This document shows, piece by piece, positions 41,756 to 50,718 of a DNA stretch of 64,000 nt (its first letter is position 1; every line of letters starts with the position of its first letter). The stretch is taken from NCBI RefSeq assembly GCF_003402415.2, contig NZ_AP036014.1, forward strand, positions 1,674,001 to 1,738,000, written 5' to 3'. The notes below the pieces were generated by a model that was given only the letters and a program-made list of their open reading frames with translations, was not told the DNA's origin and did no database searches. This stretch comes from Cupidesulfovibrio sp000226255 (lineage in GTDB: Bacteria; Desulfobacterota; Desulfovibrionia; Desulfovibrionales; Desulfovibrionaceae). A program made the position numbers and the translations under genes.

Positions 41756-42997
41756 TTACTTCTTCCGCATCAGGGAAGTGTCCTTGCCGTGCAGGTACAT
41801 GTTCGGCTCGAACGGCAACTCGTGACCCTTCAGCATCAGGCTGTAGTACACCCACTTGAACATCAGCTTGCCCCAGTAGTTGATGTGGCTTTCGGCCAGC
41901 AGCGCGCAGGGGCCAACGCCGGGGAAGGGGAACATGCCGGGCAGCGGTTCCACGTCGTAGCTGAAGTCGATGAGCGAGGCCTTTTCGTAGCCGGTCACGA
42001 TGAAGCAGGTGGAGTGACCGTCGAAGTGGTGGTAGTGCTCGCTGCCGTCGATGTCGGACATCAGGTTTTCGGCGATGATGTCGGCCTCGTAGTGGGCCAC
42101 GGAGCCGGCCTTGGAGGTCGGCACGTTGGTGGTGTCGCCGATGACGTACATGTTGGGATACTTCTTGGACTTCAGGGTGCCCTTGTCGGTGTCCATGAAG
42201 CCCATGGGGTCGGCGATGTCCGAATCGATCAGGAACTGCTGGCCCATGTTCGGGGGAATGGTGACGAGCAGGTCGTAGTTGATCTCGTCGCCGGTGACGG
42301 AGGCGATGGTCTTGTTGCCCGCGTCAACGCTGTCCACCACGAAGTTGGGGGTGACCTTGATGTTCTTCCTGTCGCACAGTTCGCCCAGGATCTTGGCGGC
42401 CACGGGCTTCGTGAACGCGCCGGTCAGCGGGGTGACCAGTTCGATTTCGATGTTGTCGCGCACGCCCATCTTGGTGAAGTACCAGTCGGCCAGGTAGATG
42501 AACTCCAGCGGCGCGACGGGGCACTTGATGGGGGTTTCGCAGATGTGGTGGACGAGGCGGCCCTTCTTGAAGTTCTTCAGCTTGGGCAGCAGGGCGGCGG
42601 CGCCGTCGGGGGTGTAGAAGTCGTGGATGTTGCCGCGCCAGTCGTCCAGCAGGCCTTCCACTTCGTCGGGGGCGATGCGGCAGCCGGTGGCGATGACCAC
42701 CCAGTCGTAGCTGTACTTGCCACCTTCACAGGTGACCACCTTCGCTTCCGGATCCACGTTGGTGATGGTATCCTTCACGAAGTTGACGCCGCGGGGGATG
42801 AAGTCCTTCTTGGGCTTCTCGCAACCCTTGGGGGTGTCGATGCCGAAGGGTATGAACAGCCAGCCGGGCTGATAATGGTGGGTGAGGTCGCGGTCGATGA
42901 CCGTGATCTCCCATTCACGCTCGCTGAGCTTTTTCCTCATTTTGGTGGCGAGCATGGTGCCGCCGGCACCTGCGCCAAGAATGAGCAGTTTCTTCAT
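41756..42997 (-). CDS. sulfide:quinone oxidoreductase-like flavoprotein
   Basis: FAD-dependent oxidoreductase of 413 aa. The N-terminal dinucleotide fold is KKLLILGAGAGGTMLATKM, the second motif is YDWVVIATGCRI, and the FAD-ribityl region is YVIGDTTNVPTSKAGSVAHYEAD. Cys residues include one in PIKCPVAPLEF at about the position of a catalytic SQR cysteine. An amphipathic C-terminus (FKWVYYSLMLKGHELPF) could contact the membrane. The start ATG 42997 has GGAG at 9-10 bases; a GTG 18 bp earlier is possible. It probably oxidises sulfide or a persulfide and passes electrons to quinone; a coenzyme A-disulfide or other dithiol substrate cannot be excluded. Confidence 0.82.
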   Translation of the reverse strand: MKKLLILGAGAGGTMLATKMRKKLSEREWEITVIDRDLTHHYQPGWLFIPFGIDTPKGCEKPKKDFIPRGVNFVKDTITNVDPEAKVVTCEGGKYSYDWVVIATGCRIAPDEVEGLLDDWRGNIHDFYTPDGAAALLPKLKNFKKGRLVHHICETPIKCPVAPLEFIYLADWYFTKMGVRDNIEIELVTPLTGAFTKPVAAKILGELCDRKNIKVTPNFVVDSVDAGNKTIASVTGDEINYDLLVTIPPNMGQQFLIDSDIADPMGFMDTDKGTLKSKKYPNMYVIGDTTNVPTSKAGSVAHYEADIIAENLMSDIDGSEHYHHFDGHSTCFIVTGYEKASLIDFSYDVEPLPGMFPFPGVGPCALLAESHINYWGKLMFKWVYYSLMLKGHELPFEPNMYLHGKDTSLMRKK

Positions 42998-43015
42998 GCC
43001 AGGTTTCTCCTTCAC

Positions 43016-43585
43016 TTATTGGCTTTGATGAGAGCAGGTTCGGGTATTGCAGTCCCGCAGGGCACGGGGTGTTCTGCCGTATCGTGGCGTGTTCAGCGGC
43101 TTGTTGCCGTTCAGCCTGGTGGAGGGCGCCGGGCGGGCGTCCTTGTCGGCGTCGGTAGCCATGTGGGCGCAGTCGTCGGGGCGTTCCGCGCCGTGCATGA
43201 TGTCGGTAAGGGTGAACTGGTCCAAGGTTTCTTCCAGGGCCTTGGCGGCGCTGGTCCATGCCGCCTTGCAGCGGCAGGGGGCGTCGTCGCAGTCCGCGCC
43301 CACGCAGCAGTTGGGGGGCTGCACCCCGCCTTCCACCACGCGCAGCACGTCGCCAAGGGTGACGTCGTCGGGGTTCATGGTCAGCACGTGGCCGCCAGCC
43401 GCGCCGCGCACGCTGCGCACCATGCCTGCCGTGCGCAGTTGGCGGATGATCTTTTCGATGAACTTGACGGAAATGCCGGTGTGCTCGGCCAGCTCCGACG
43501 CGGAAAGGGGCCCGTCATGCGGGCCGTGCAGGGCAAGGTTGACCAGCAGCCGGGATGCGTAATGCACCGTGGAGGAAATTCTCAT
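43016..43585 (-). CDS. Rrf2 family transcriptional regulator
   Basis: A 189-aa regulator with an Rrf2 winged helix (MRISSTVHYASRLLVNLALHG, SVKFIEKIIRQLRTAGMV, GAAGGHVLTMNPDDVTLGDV). A Cys cluster lies at residues 93, 94, 99, 104 and 106, close in spacing to the cluster ligands of IscR, so it probably senses through an Fe-S cluster. The last 45 residues are a variable tail. It is the first gene of the operon with the flavoprotein (18-bp gap). A strong inverted repeat lies about 115 bp upstream. Confidence 0.88.
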   Translation of the reverse strand: MRISSTVHYASRLLVNLALHGPHDGPLSASELAEHTGISVKFIEKIIRQLRTAGMVRSVRGAAGGHVLTMNPDDVTLGDVLRVVEGGVQPPNCCVGADCDDAPCRCKAAWTSAAKALEETLDQFTLTDIMHGAERPDDCAHMATDADKDARPAPSTRLNGNKPLNTPRYGRTPRALRDCNTRTCSHQSQ

Positions 43586-43700
43586 GCCGTTCTCCAGTGC
43601 CTGTGCGGGGCGGCGTTGGCGGAGCGCCGGTTCGCGGTATGACTGTTGACCGGGTGATTCCGGTATGACGCGTATGTATATTGATGCAATTTTGTTCGCG

Positions 43701-43729
43701 TTAATCTGAATCTCTACGAATCAGATTAA
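43701..43729. promoter_or_regulatory. 9-bp inverted repeat, candidate Rrf2 operator
   Basis: TTAATCTGA (43701-43709) and TCAGATTAA (43721-43729), perfect arms, 11-nt spacer. It lies 116 bp before the Rrf2 start, in an AT-rich stretch likely to hold its promoter. Confidence 0.6.
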
Positions 43730-44344
43730 TTTCGTATGAATTAAACCCATCCGAATTTAGGTGTCAAGCACCCCCTTGAAAATGGGGTATTTTTCAAAAT
43801 TCTGAATTTATTGTGATATTTTGTTATTGTGAAAAAAATCTTGTTTTGGCCGCAAGGCGCAAGCGATGCGAGGAGCACCTGTGGTGCGCTGCGTGCGCAC
43901 CTTCGGCAAGGGCTTTTGGGAGGGCTAGACGGCAGAGCGGGTAGTGCTGCGACCGTTCGCAGGCTGTGGCTTTCGGCTGTGCCCATCAGCGCGGCATGGG
44001 CCCTGAACCGTATTGCTCCCGAATGCTGTACGATGCATGCTTTTGAGTGAGTACATGCATCATTTCGGGGGAGCTGCGGTTTTGCCAGTCCGCGAGAGTG
44101 GCGCTGCACGATGGCAAAAGGGATTGTTTTTATTTACCCATTTGCCTGAATTTGGTGGTTAATGATTACTAACATGTTGGCGTTCCAGCGATTTTTTCCG
44201 CGTGGAGTGAAAGCGAATTTTTTTAATTCCTATTGACAAAGGAGGATATTTTCTGTAAGAAGTTTCCTATACTTATGTAATAGCTCACTCATTTTCGCCG
44301 TGCCGTGGGGCGCGGCGTCGAGTGACCGGCGCGGGACCCATACA
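43730..44344. promoter_or_regulatory. intergenic region between divergent Rrf2 genes
   Basis: About 615 bp without a convincing gene. AT-rich blocks at 43730-43860 and 44120-44290 flank a GC-rich middle. A small hairpin with CCCC/GGGG arms lies near 43784-43799. TTGACA at 44233-44238 with TAAGAA 17 bp later is a possible promoter for the plus-strand Rrf2 gene. Confidence 0.45.
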
Positions 44345-44869
44345 ATGAAGCTTGCAGCAAAGACCCGATACGCGGCGCGCATCCTTCTTGCTCTGGCCAT
44401 GCACGGCGAAGACGCCCCCATGACCACCACGGCGCTGTCCCAACACACCGGCGTGACGGTCCAGTTCATCGAGCAGATACTCAAGACGCTGAAGCGCGGC
44501 GGACTGACGCGCAGTTCCCGGGGTGCCTCGGGTGGGCACATGCTGGCCCGCACGCCCGAGGACATCACCCTTGGCGAAATCGTGCGCCTGATGGAAGGCG
44601 GCATCCAGCTCACCGTGTGCTGTTCGGGCGATGCCAACGCCTGCGCGCGCCGGGCCTCGTGCCTGACCAGGTCCGCCTGGGTGCGGGCGTCGCAGGCCCT
44701 GGAACGCTCGCTGGAAGAGACCACCCTGGCCACCCTCATGGAGGGCGAGCAGCCGCTGTCCCCCCATGACGAAGCGGTCTGTCGCACGGCGGACGGCGAC
44801 ACGGCCGGGGCCAGGCGTTCCGCGGCCCGTCGACCCGCCAGGGCGACGAACCCGGCTGAACTGTACTGA
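44345..44869 (+). CDS. Rrf2 family transcriptional regulator (second copy)
   Basis: A 174-aa Rrf2 protein. The winged helix is KTRYAARILLALAMHG, VQFIEQILKTLKRGGLTRSS and GASGGHMLARTPEDITLGEI. Cys at 92, 93, 100 and 106 can hold a cluster; the spacing differs from the first Rrf2 protein. The start ATG 44345 gives MKLAAKTRYAAR, the normal family N-terminus; no strong ribosome site is present. It is monocistronic, followed by a terminator, and probably acts on distant genes or on the neighbouring divergent operon. Confidence 0.85.
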   Translation: MKLAAKTRYAARILLALAMHGEDAPMTTTALSQHTGVTVQFIEQILKTLKRGGLTRSSRGASGGHMLARTPEDITLGEIVRLMEGGIQLTVCCSGDANACARRASCLTRSAWVRASQALERSLEETTLATLMEGEQPLSPHDEAVCRTADGDTAGARRSAARRPARATNPAELY

Positions 44870-44990
44870 CCTCAGCCCGCGCATTCCTGCCGGACCGGCT
44901 CCATGCTCCCGCATTCGGGGGCGCTGCGCCTTGGTTGCGCACTCTCGTGCAGTTGTCCCGCCTTGAGCCGGAGCAACACCGCGACGCACC

Positions 44991-45024
44991 ACCGCCGGAT
45001 TTCTTCCGGCGGTTTCTTTTTCTC
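44991..45024 (+). terminator. intrinsic terminator after the second Rrf2 gene
   Basis: Nine-bp stem ACCGCCGGA (44991-44999) with TCCGGCGGT (45005-45013), five-base loop, then TTCTTTTTCTC. A standard intrinsic terminator about 120 bp after the stop. Confidence 0.85.
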
Positions 45025-45427
45025 TTCCGGGTGGCCGCGTTGCCGCCATGGCGCGCGGCCTGCTTCCCCCCGTCCCGCGCATGTTTCCGGGCGTGGCAAC
45101 CTGCCATCGGTCGCCAGGTTTCGTCCGCATGCGGACCGGTGCTTGCGGGGTTGGGCGCGCCGGTGCATGACCGTGGCGTCAGAGCTATCCCGGCGTGGTT
45201 TTTGCAAGATTCCGTGACGCCATGCACCCGCCCAGGCACAATCTGCCGGAATCCTGCGGTGACATGGTTGTGCTGTGTCTTGAAAATCACTGTGAATACG
45301 AATTGTTAAATGCGCTCCTTGCGCATGGGCACGCGGTTTGCCGCACTCCGTGAAATGCGATAGGGGTGAGGCCCGGCGCGCCCTGGCGCACGCCGGTTCA
45401 AATTCTCGACGGGCAAGGGGTTTCCGG
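45025..45427 (+). promoter_or_regulatory. leader region of the chemotaxis genes
   Basis: About 400 bp without a gene. A possible weak promoter is TTGAAA (45279-45284) with TTGTTA 17 bp later. No flagellar sigma-28 pattern was recognised. AAGGGG at 45414-45419 serves the MCP start. Confidence 0.35.
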
Positions 45428-47602
45428 ATGCTCAAGAATTGCAGTCTGTTCATGAAGCTCAGTCTGGGATTCGGCTCGCTGCTGCTGATCGTGGTGGTGG
45501 TGGTCGCGTTTTCGTGGCGTCAGCAGCGACACCTGTTGCGCCAGTCCGAGATCACCAGCAATGCACAGGCGCTGGTGGCGGGCATGGAGCATTCGCGCGT
45601 GGAGGTACTGTACTACCTGCTCAACCGGGGGCGGGAGCATGTGCGCGCCTTCGAGTCGCAGCACGGCAAGGACGTCGAGGGCATTGCCGCGCTGCGCGAG
45701 CGTCTTGCGGCGGACGGAGTGCGCGGCGGCGGCATCGACATGCTGGGCCCCATGCACGCCGACTACCGGCGCAAATTCCTGGAACTGGACGGTGCGCTGA
45801 CCCACCGCGAGCAGACCATCAGGAACGCCGTCCAGGCCGCCAATGCCCTGCAGGAAGGGGTGGAACGGCTGCACGCCGCGCGCCTGAACATGATCGTCCA
45901 GGCCAACCCCGCCCTTGCGCCCCGGCGCGACGAACTGCAAACCCTGATGGGGCTGGAGACGGAGTTCCTGCAGTCGCGCGTGGACGTGCTCTATTATCTG
46001 TGGCGGGGCGATGCCGATGCCCTGGCGCGCGCCCGCATGCGCCTGGACAAGGCCATCGCCGCATCGGCCGGGCTTTCGGCCAGCGAGGGGCCGGGCGAAA
46101 GCTGGAAGTTGGCCTCGTCCGTGCTGACCAGCGCGCGGGCCTACCGCGAGCAGGTGGAGGAACTGGTCAAGGACGAGACCGAGCGCGACGGCAGGTTGTC
46201 CGGTATGGCCAGCGTGGCCGAGGGTGTGCGCAACACCGTCATCGCGGTGAAGGACGCCCAGCAGGACCGCATGGAAGACGAGGTGCGACGCGCGTCCATG
46301 ATCTCGCTGGCCGTGGCTGGCGGGGCGTTGGTGCTGGGGCTGCTGTTCGCCATCCTCATCGGCAAGTCGGTGCGCGGGGGCATTGCCCGCGCGGCAGCCG
46401 TGGCCGAGGCCGTGGCCCTGGGCGAGACCTCGCTCGAGGTGGAGGTGCAGGGCACCGACGAGGTGGGCAGGCTGCTGCAGGCCATGCAGGAGATGCTGTT
46501 GGCCGAGCGCCGCGTGGTGGAGACGGCCCGCGAACTGGCCCGGGGCAACGTGGACATAGAGGTGGTCATGCGCGGCCCGCGCGACGAGTTGATGCGCGCC
46601 CTTGGCGAGATGGTTGCCGTGGAGCGCTCCATTTCGCGCAACGCCTCCACCCTGGCCACCGGCGACTTGCGCGTATCGCTGGAGCCGCGCGGCGACAACG
46701 ACCGCCTGCTGACCTCGTTGGGCAACATGGTGCGCCGCCTGTCCGACGTGGTGCGCGACGTGCAGGTGGGCGCGGAGAACGTGGCGGCGGGCAGCGAGGA
46801 ACTGAGCGCCACGGCAGAGGCCCTGTCGCAGGGGGCCACCGAGCAGGCGGCATCGGTCGAGCAGTGCTCCGCCTCCATGGAAGAGATGGTGGCGCGCATC
46901 GCCCAGAACGCCGACAACGCTCGCACCACCGAATCCATCGCCGTGCGCGCGGCCGACGACGCCCGCGAATCGGGCGAGGCGGTGTCCGCCACGCTGAAGG
47001 CCATGCGCGAGATCGCCAGCAAGATTTCCATCATAGAAGAGATCGCCCGGCAGACCGACCTGCTGGCCCTGAACGCCGCCATCGAGGCGGCCCGCGCGGG
47101 CGAGCAGGGGCGCGGCTTCGCCGTGGTGGCCTCTGAAGTGCGCAAGCTGGCCGAACGCAGCCAGGCGGCCGCCGCCGAGATCACCCGCCTTTCCGGCGCC
47201 AGCCTGGAGGTGTCCGAACGGGCCGGGGGCCTGCTGGGCAAGCTGGTGCCGGACATCGAGCGCACGGCGGAACTGGTGCAGGAAATCGCCGCCGCCAGCA
47301 TCGAGCAGCGCGAGGGCGCGAGCCAGGTCAACGAGGCACTGCACATGTTGGATCAGGTCATTCAGCAGAACGCGGCGGCCTCCGAAGAGGTGGCGTCCAC
47401 GTCCGAAGAGCTTTCCGCCCAGGCGGCGCATCTGCAACGCACGGTGTCGTTCTTCCGCCTTGGCGCGGACATGGCCCCCAAGATGCAACGCATGGCCGGG
47501 CCGCAGTCGCCCGCCGTGGCGGCGCTGTCGGAGAGCGATCCGCACAAGGTGCGCATCGACCTGACGGATGATGCGGATGACCAGGATTTCGAGCGTTTCT
47601 AG
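45428..47602 (+). CDS. methyl-accepting chemotaxis protein
   Basis: Transmembrane chemoreceptor of 724 aa. The first membrane helix is at about 10-30 (LGFGSLLLIVVVVVAFSW), then a helical periplasmic sensor (35-285), a second helix near 288-310 and a HAMP segment (about 310-365). A second HAMP-like stretch precedes the signalling hairpin. The hairpin tip is EEIARQTDLLALNAAIEAAR and the C-terminal tail is acidic. No CheR-docking pentapeptide is seen. The start ATG 45428 has AAGGGG; the open frame before it is not receptor-like. The ligand is unknown. The next two genes encode its CheW and CheA. Confidence 0.92.
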   Translation: MLKNCSLFMKLSLGFGSLLLIVVVVVAFSWRQQRHLLRQSEITSNAQALVAGMEHSRVEVLYYLLNRGREHVRAFESQHGKDVEGIAALRERLAADGVRGGGIDMLGPMHADYRRKFLELDGALTHREQTIRNAVQAANALQEGVERLHAARLNMIVQANPALAPRRDELQTLMGLETEFLQSRVDVLYYLWRGDADALARARMRLDKAIAASAGLSASEGPGESWKLASSVLTSARAYREQVEELVKDETERDGRLSGMASVAEGVRNTVIAVKDAQQDRMEDEVRRASMISLAVAGGALVLGLLFAILIGKSVRGGIARAAAVAEAVALGETSLEVEVQGTDEVGRLLQAMQEMLLAERRVVETARELARGNVDIEVVMRGPRDELMRALGEMVAVERSISRNASTLATGDLRVSLEPRGDNDRLLTSLGNMVRRLSDVVRDVQVGAENVAAGSEELSATAEALSQGATEQAASVEQCSASMEEMVARIAQNADNARTTESIAVRAADDARESGEAVSATLKAMREIASKISIIEEIARQTDLLALNAAIEAARAGEQGRGFAVVASEVRKLAERSQAAAAEITRLSGASLEVSERAGGLLGKLVPDIERTAELVQEIAAASIEQREGASQVNEALHMLDQVIQQNAAASEEVASTSEELSAQAAHLQRTVSFFRLGADMAPKMQRMAGPQSPAVAALSESDPHKVRIDLTDDADDQDFERF

Positions 47603-47638
47603 CGGAACGTGTTCCGCGCCCAGGGCGGATGGCCACGG

Positions 47639-48349
47639 ATGGACGACGTGCAGCAGGCAAACCACGGACAGGGGCCGCAGGGCAATGCGGACGACAGGGG
47701 CGCAACGGCAACGCCGGGCGCCCCCGCCGCGCCGCGCGCGTCTCGGCCGGGGCAGGGGCAGGGGCCGCTGGCTCCCGTCCGCAGGCTGCTGGCCCTCACG
47801 CTGGGTGACGAGCGGTTCGCCCTCGACATCGGCGTGGTGCGCGAGGTGCTGGATTTCGGCGCGTTGACGCGCATTCCCCGCATGCCGCGCCACGTGCGCG
47901 GCGTGGTGAACCTGCGCGGCGCGGCCGTGCCGGTGGTGGATCTGCGCACCCGGCTCGGCATGGGAACCGTGGAACGCACGGTGCATGCGCGCATCGTCAT
48001 CGTGGAGGCCCCCGCGCCGCCCGAGGCGGGAGGCGGCGTAACCCTGGTGGGCGCGCTGGCCGACGCCGTGCGCGAGGTCATCGAAATCACCGCCGCCGCC
48101 GTGGAGCCACCGCCGCGCATGGGCACCCCCGTGCCGGTCGAAGTGCTGGCGGGTATCTTCCGGCACGACGGGCGGCACGTGCTGCTGCTGGACGCCGATC
48201 GCCTGTTCGACGATGAAGAACCGGGCGCGGCCATGGCCCTGGGCGATGCCCGCACGCTTTCGCCAGCGGCGGAAGGCGCGGCTTCGAACGCGGGCCAGGC
48301 GGAAACTCATCGGCTGGCCGCCACCCTGCGCGGCGGAGGCGGCGCATGA
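47639..48349 (+). CDS. cheW: CheW-like coupling protein
   Basis: A 236-aa adaptor between receptor and CheA. After a disordered Gln/Gly/Pro-rich leader (about 45 residues) the CheW fold begins at RRLLALTLGDERFALDIGVV and shows IPRMPRHVRGVVNLRGAAVPVVDLRTRLG (in part). The C-terminal 35 residues are variable. ATG 47639 is chosen; a GTG at 47609 is in frame, and neither has a clear ribosome site. It overlaps cheA by 4 bp. Confidence 0.88.
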   Translation: MDDVQQANHGQGPQGNADDRGATATPGAPAAPRASRPGQGQGPLAPVRRLLALTLGDERFALDIGVVREVLDFGALTRIPRMPRHVRGVVNLRGAAVPVVDLRTRLGMGTVERTVHARIVIVEAPAPPEAGGGVTLVGALADAVREVIEITAAAVEPPPRMGTPVPVEVLAGIFRHDGRHVLLLDADRLFDDEEPGAAMALGDARTLSPAAEGAASNAGQAETHRLAATLRGGGGA

Positions 48350-50718
48350 ACCCCGGCGGCACCGCGCGGCGCGTGTTCACCGAGGAAGCGCGCGACTTGC
48401 TCATCGACCTCGAAGAAGCGCTGCTCGAACTGGAGTCGCACCCCGGCGACGGCGCGCTCATGGCCCGGGTGTTCCGCGCCCTGCACACCCTGAAGGGCAC
48501 CGGGGCCATGTTCGGCTTCGACGCCGTGGCCCGCTTCACCCACGTGGTGGAAGACCTTTTCGACAGCGTGCGCAAGGCCGCCGCACCGGCCACGCCGGAA
48601 CTGCTGGCCCTGGGCCTGGACGCCAAGGACCACCTGCAGGACTTGCTGGCGGCGGGCGTTTCCGGCCAGCCCGGCCAGCCCGTTCAGCCCGGCCAGCCGA
48701 CGGGGGACGCTCCCGGCCAGGATGGCGCGGAACATGCGGCCAGGGCCGCCGCAACCGCCGCGCGCGAACGCGACCTGCTCGACCGCATCGCCGGGCTGGC
48801 GGCGCTGTGGGCAGCACCCGCGCCGCATGATGTCGCGCCGGTCGCGCCTGCGCCGTCGGATTGGTCCGGCGGCGGAGCAGGGTTTGCCGCCCCGGCAGTG
48901 CCAGGTCATGCTGGCCATGCCGGTTCGTCCCCGCATCCAACAGAAGGTGATGGCGCGGCCTTACCCTTCCTGCCGCCCGCCAGCGGCCAAAGCAGCACGG
49001 CCAAGCCGCTGGTGTACTGGCTGCGCTATGCCCCGTCGGCCGACGCGCTGCGCCGGGGGCTGGATCCTTCCCGCCTGCTGGACGGCTTGCGCGCCCTGGG
49101 CGCACTGCAACTCTGGCCTCATTGCGAGACGGTGCCCGGTCTTGACGGGCTGGATGCGGAAGCGGTCCATCTGCGCTGGGATGCCGTGCTGGTCACGGAA
49201 CACCCCGCCGTCATGGTGCGCGAGCCCTTCGCCACGCTGATGGACGATGGCGGGTTGGACGTGATGGTGCTGGGCGAGGAACGGCTGCTGCCCCCGGCCG
49301 AATTGTTGTGCCGCATCGCGGCGCAGGGCGGCGTTGCCGACGCGGCCGGTCTGCTGGCCGCCGCCGGAGCTGGCGGCGAGGCGTTGCGCGCCGTGGAGGG
49401 ACTGGCCTCCATGGCCTCCATGGCCACCATGCCCGCCACTGGGCCTGTCCGCCCCGTGCTTCCGCAAGCCGCGGCGTCTGGGCGCTCCGCCTTGGAATGC
49501 GCCCCGGCCCTGGGCGACGACGCTTCTCCGGTGGGCGCCCTGCGCCCCGGCGGCGACGAAGGCCCCACCACCAGCCTGCGCGTGGACAGCGCCAAGGTGG
49601 ACCGCCTGCTGGATAACGTGGGGGAATTGGTCATCTTGCAATCGCGCCTTTCGCGCATTGCCACGGACCATGACGACCCGCGCCTGCGTGAACTGGCCGA
49701 GGGGCTGGAGCGGCTTACCGAATCGCTGCGCGACAGCACCATGTCGGTGCGCATGGTGCCGCTGGACGCCACCTTCCACGCCTTCCGGCGACTGGTGCGC
49801 GACCTTGCGGCGCGCCTTGGCAAGGATGTGCGCTTCGTGGCCGAGGGCGGCGAGACGGAATTGGACAAGACCGTCATCGACCACCTGCGCGACCCACTGC
49901 TGCATCTGGTGCGCAACGCCATGGACCACGGGGTGGAAACGGCCGAGGCGCGGGTGGCGGCGGGCAAACCCGCCGAAGCGGTGCTGCGCCTGTCCGCCGC
50001 GCATGCCGGGGGCGAGGTGCTGATTACCGTTGCCGACGACGGCGCGGGCATCGACCTGGACAAGCTGCGCGCCGTGGGCGTGGCCCGTGGACTGCTGGCC
50101 CCCGACGCGGAACCCGGCGACGCGGAACTGCTGCAACTGCTTTTTCTGCCAGGCTTCAGCACGGCCAGCGGCGTGTCCGACCTTTCCGGGCGCGGGGTGG
50201 GGCTGGACGTGGTCAGCACCGCGCTGGGCGCGCTGCGCGGCAGCGTGGACGTGGTCACCCGGCGGGGCGAGGGCACGTCCTGGCGGCTGCGCATTCCCCT
50301 GACCCTGGCCATCATCGACGGCCTGCGCGTGCGGGTGGGCGACGAGACGTTCATCCTGCCCCTGACCCAGGTGGAGGCGTGCCTGGAGCGCTTCGTGGAC
50401 GGCGAGGCCGCCACGCTGGGCCTGGTGGAATACCGCGACCGGCTTGTGCCGTGCCTCAGCCTGCGCCGCTTTCTGGATGTGCCGGGTCAGCAGCCCGCCT
50501 ACGAGCGCATCATCATCGCCAACGTGGACGGCCAGCCCGTGGGGTTTGCCGTGGATGGCGTGACCGGGCTGGAACAGGCGGTCATCAAGCGCCTGGGCGG
50601 CCCGTGCCGCCGCGCCGCGTGGATTGCCGGGTCCAGCGTGGACGCCGAGGGCGGCATCTCGCTGATTCTCGACGCCGCGCAACTGGTGCGCGTGGCGCAG
50701 GCCATGCAGGAACGCTGA
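48346..50718 (+). CDS. cheA: chemotaxis histidine kinase CheA
   Basis: Autokinase of 790 aa. The Hpt domain has phospho-acceptor His47 in RALHTLKGTGAMFGFD. A Pro/Gln/Gly-rich linker (about 105-215) leads to a conserved extra domain (LVYWLRYAPSADALRRGLDP onward). Dimerisation follows (TTSLRVDSAKVDRLLDNVGE), then the ATPase (LLHLVRNAMDHGVET; VADDGAGIDLDKL; LSGRGVGLDVVS) and a CheW-like end. The start is in a 4-bp overlap with cheW. No cheY, cheB or cheR is nearby, so the phosphate acceptor is elsewhere. The stop abuts the stop of the convergent LysR gene. Confidence 0.93.
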   Translation: MNPGGTARRVFTEEARDLLIDLEEALLELESHPGDGALMARVFRALHTLKGTGAMFGFDAVARFTHVVEDLFDSVRKAAAPATPELLALGLDAKDHLQDLLAAGVSGQPGQPVQPGQPTGDAPGQDGAEHAARAAATAARERDLLDRIAGLAALWAAPAPHDVAPVAPAPSDWSGGGAGFAAPAVPGHAGHAGSSPHPTEGDGAALPFLPPASGQSSTAKPLVYWLRYAPSADALRRGLDPSRLLDGLRALGALQLWPHCETVPGLDGLDAEAVHLRWDAVLVTEHPAVMVREPFATLMDDGGLDVMVLGEERLLPPAELLCRIAAQGGVADAAGLLAAAGAGGEALRAVEGLASMASMATMPATGPVRPVLPQAAASGRSALECAPALGDDASPVGALRPGGDEGPTTSLRVDSAKVDRLLDNVGELVILQSRLSRIATDHDDPRLRELAEGLERLTESLRDSTMSVRMVPLDATFHAFRRLVRDLAARLGKDVRFVAEGGETELDKTVIDHLRDPLLHLVRNAMDHGVETAEARVAAGKPAEAVLRLSAAHAGGEVLITVADDGAGIDLDKLRAVGVARGLLAPDAEPGDAELLQLLFLPGFSTASGVSDLSGRGVGLDVVSTALGALRGSVDVVTRRGEGTSWRLRIPLTLAIIDGLRVRVGDETFILPLTQVEACLERFVDGEAATLGLVEYRDRLVPCLSLRRFLDVPGQQPAYERIIIANVDGQPVGFAVDGVTGLEQAVIKRLGGPCRRAAWIAGSSVDAEGGISLILDAAQLVRVAQAMQER

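Noticed and set aside
43829..44050. Small gene between the two Rrf2 genes
   Set aside because: A 73-codon frame without recognisable features or conserved motif; no support beyond its being open.
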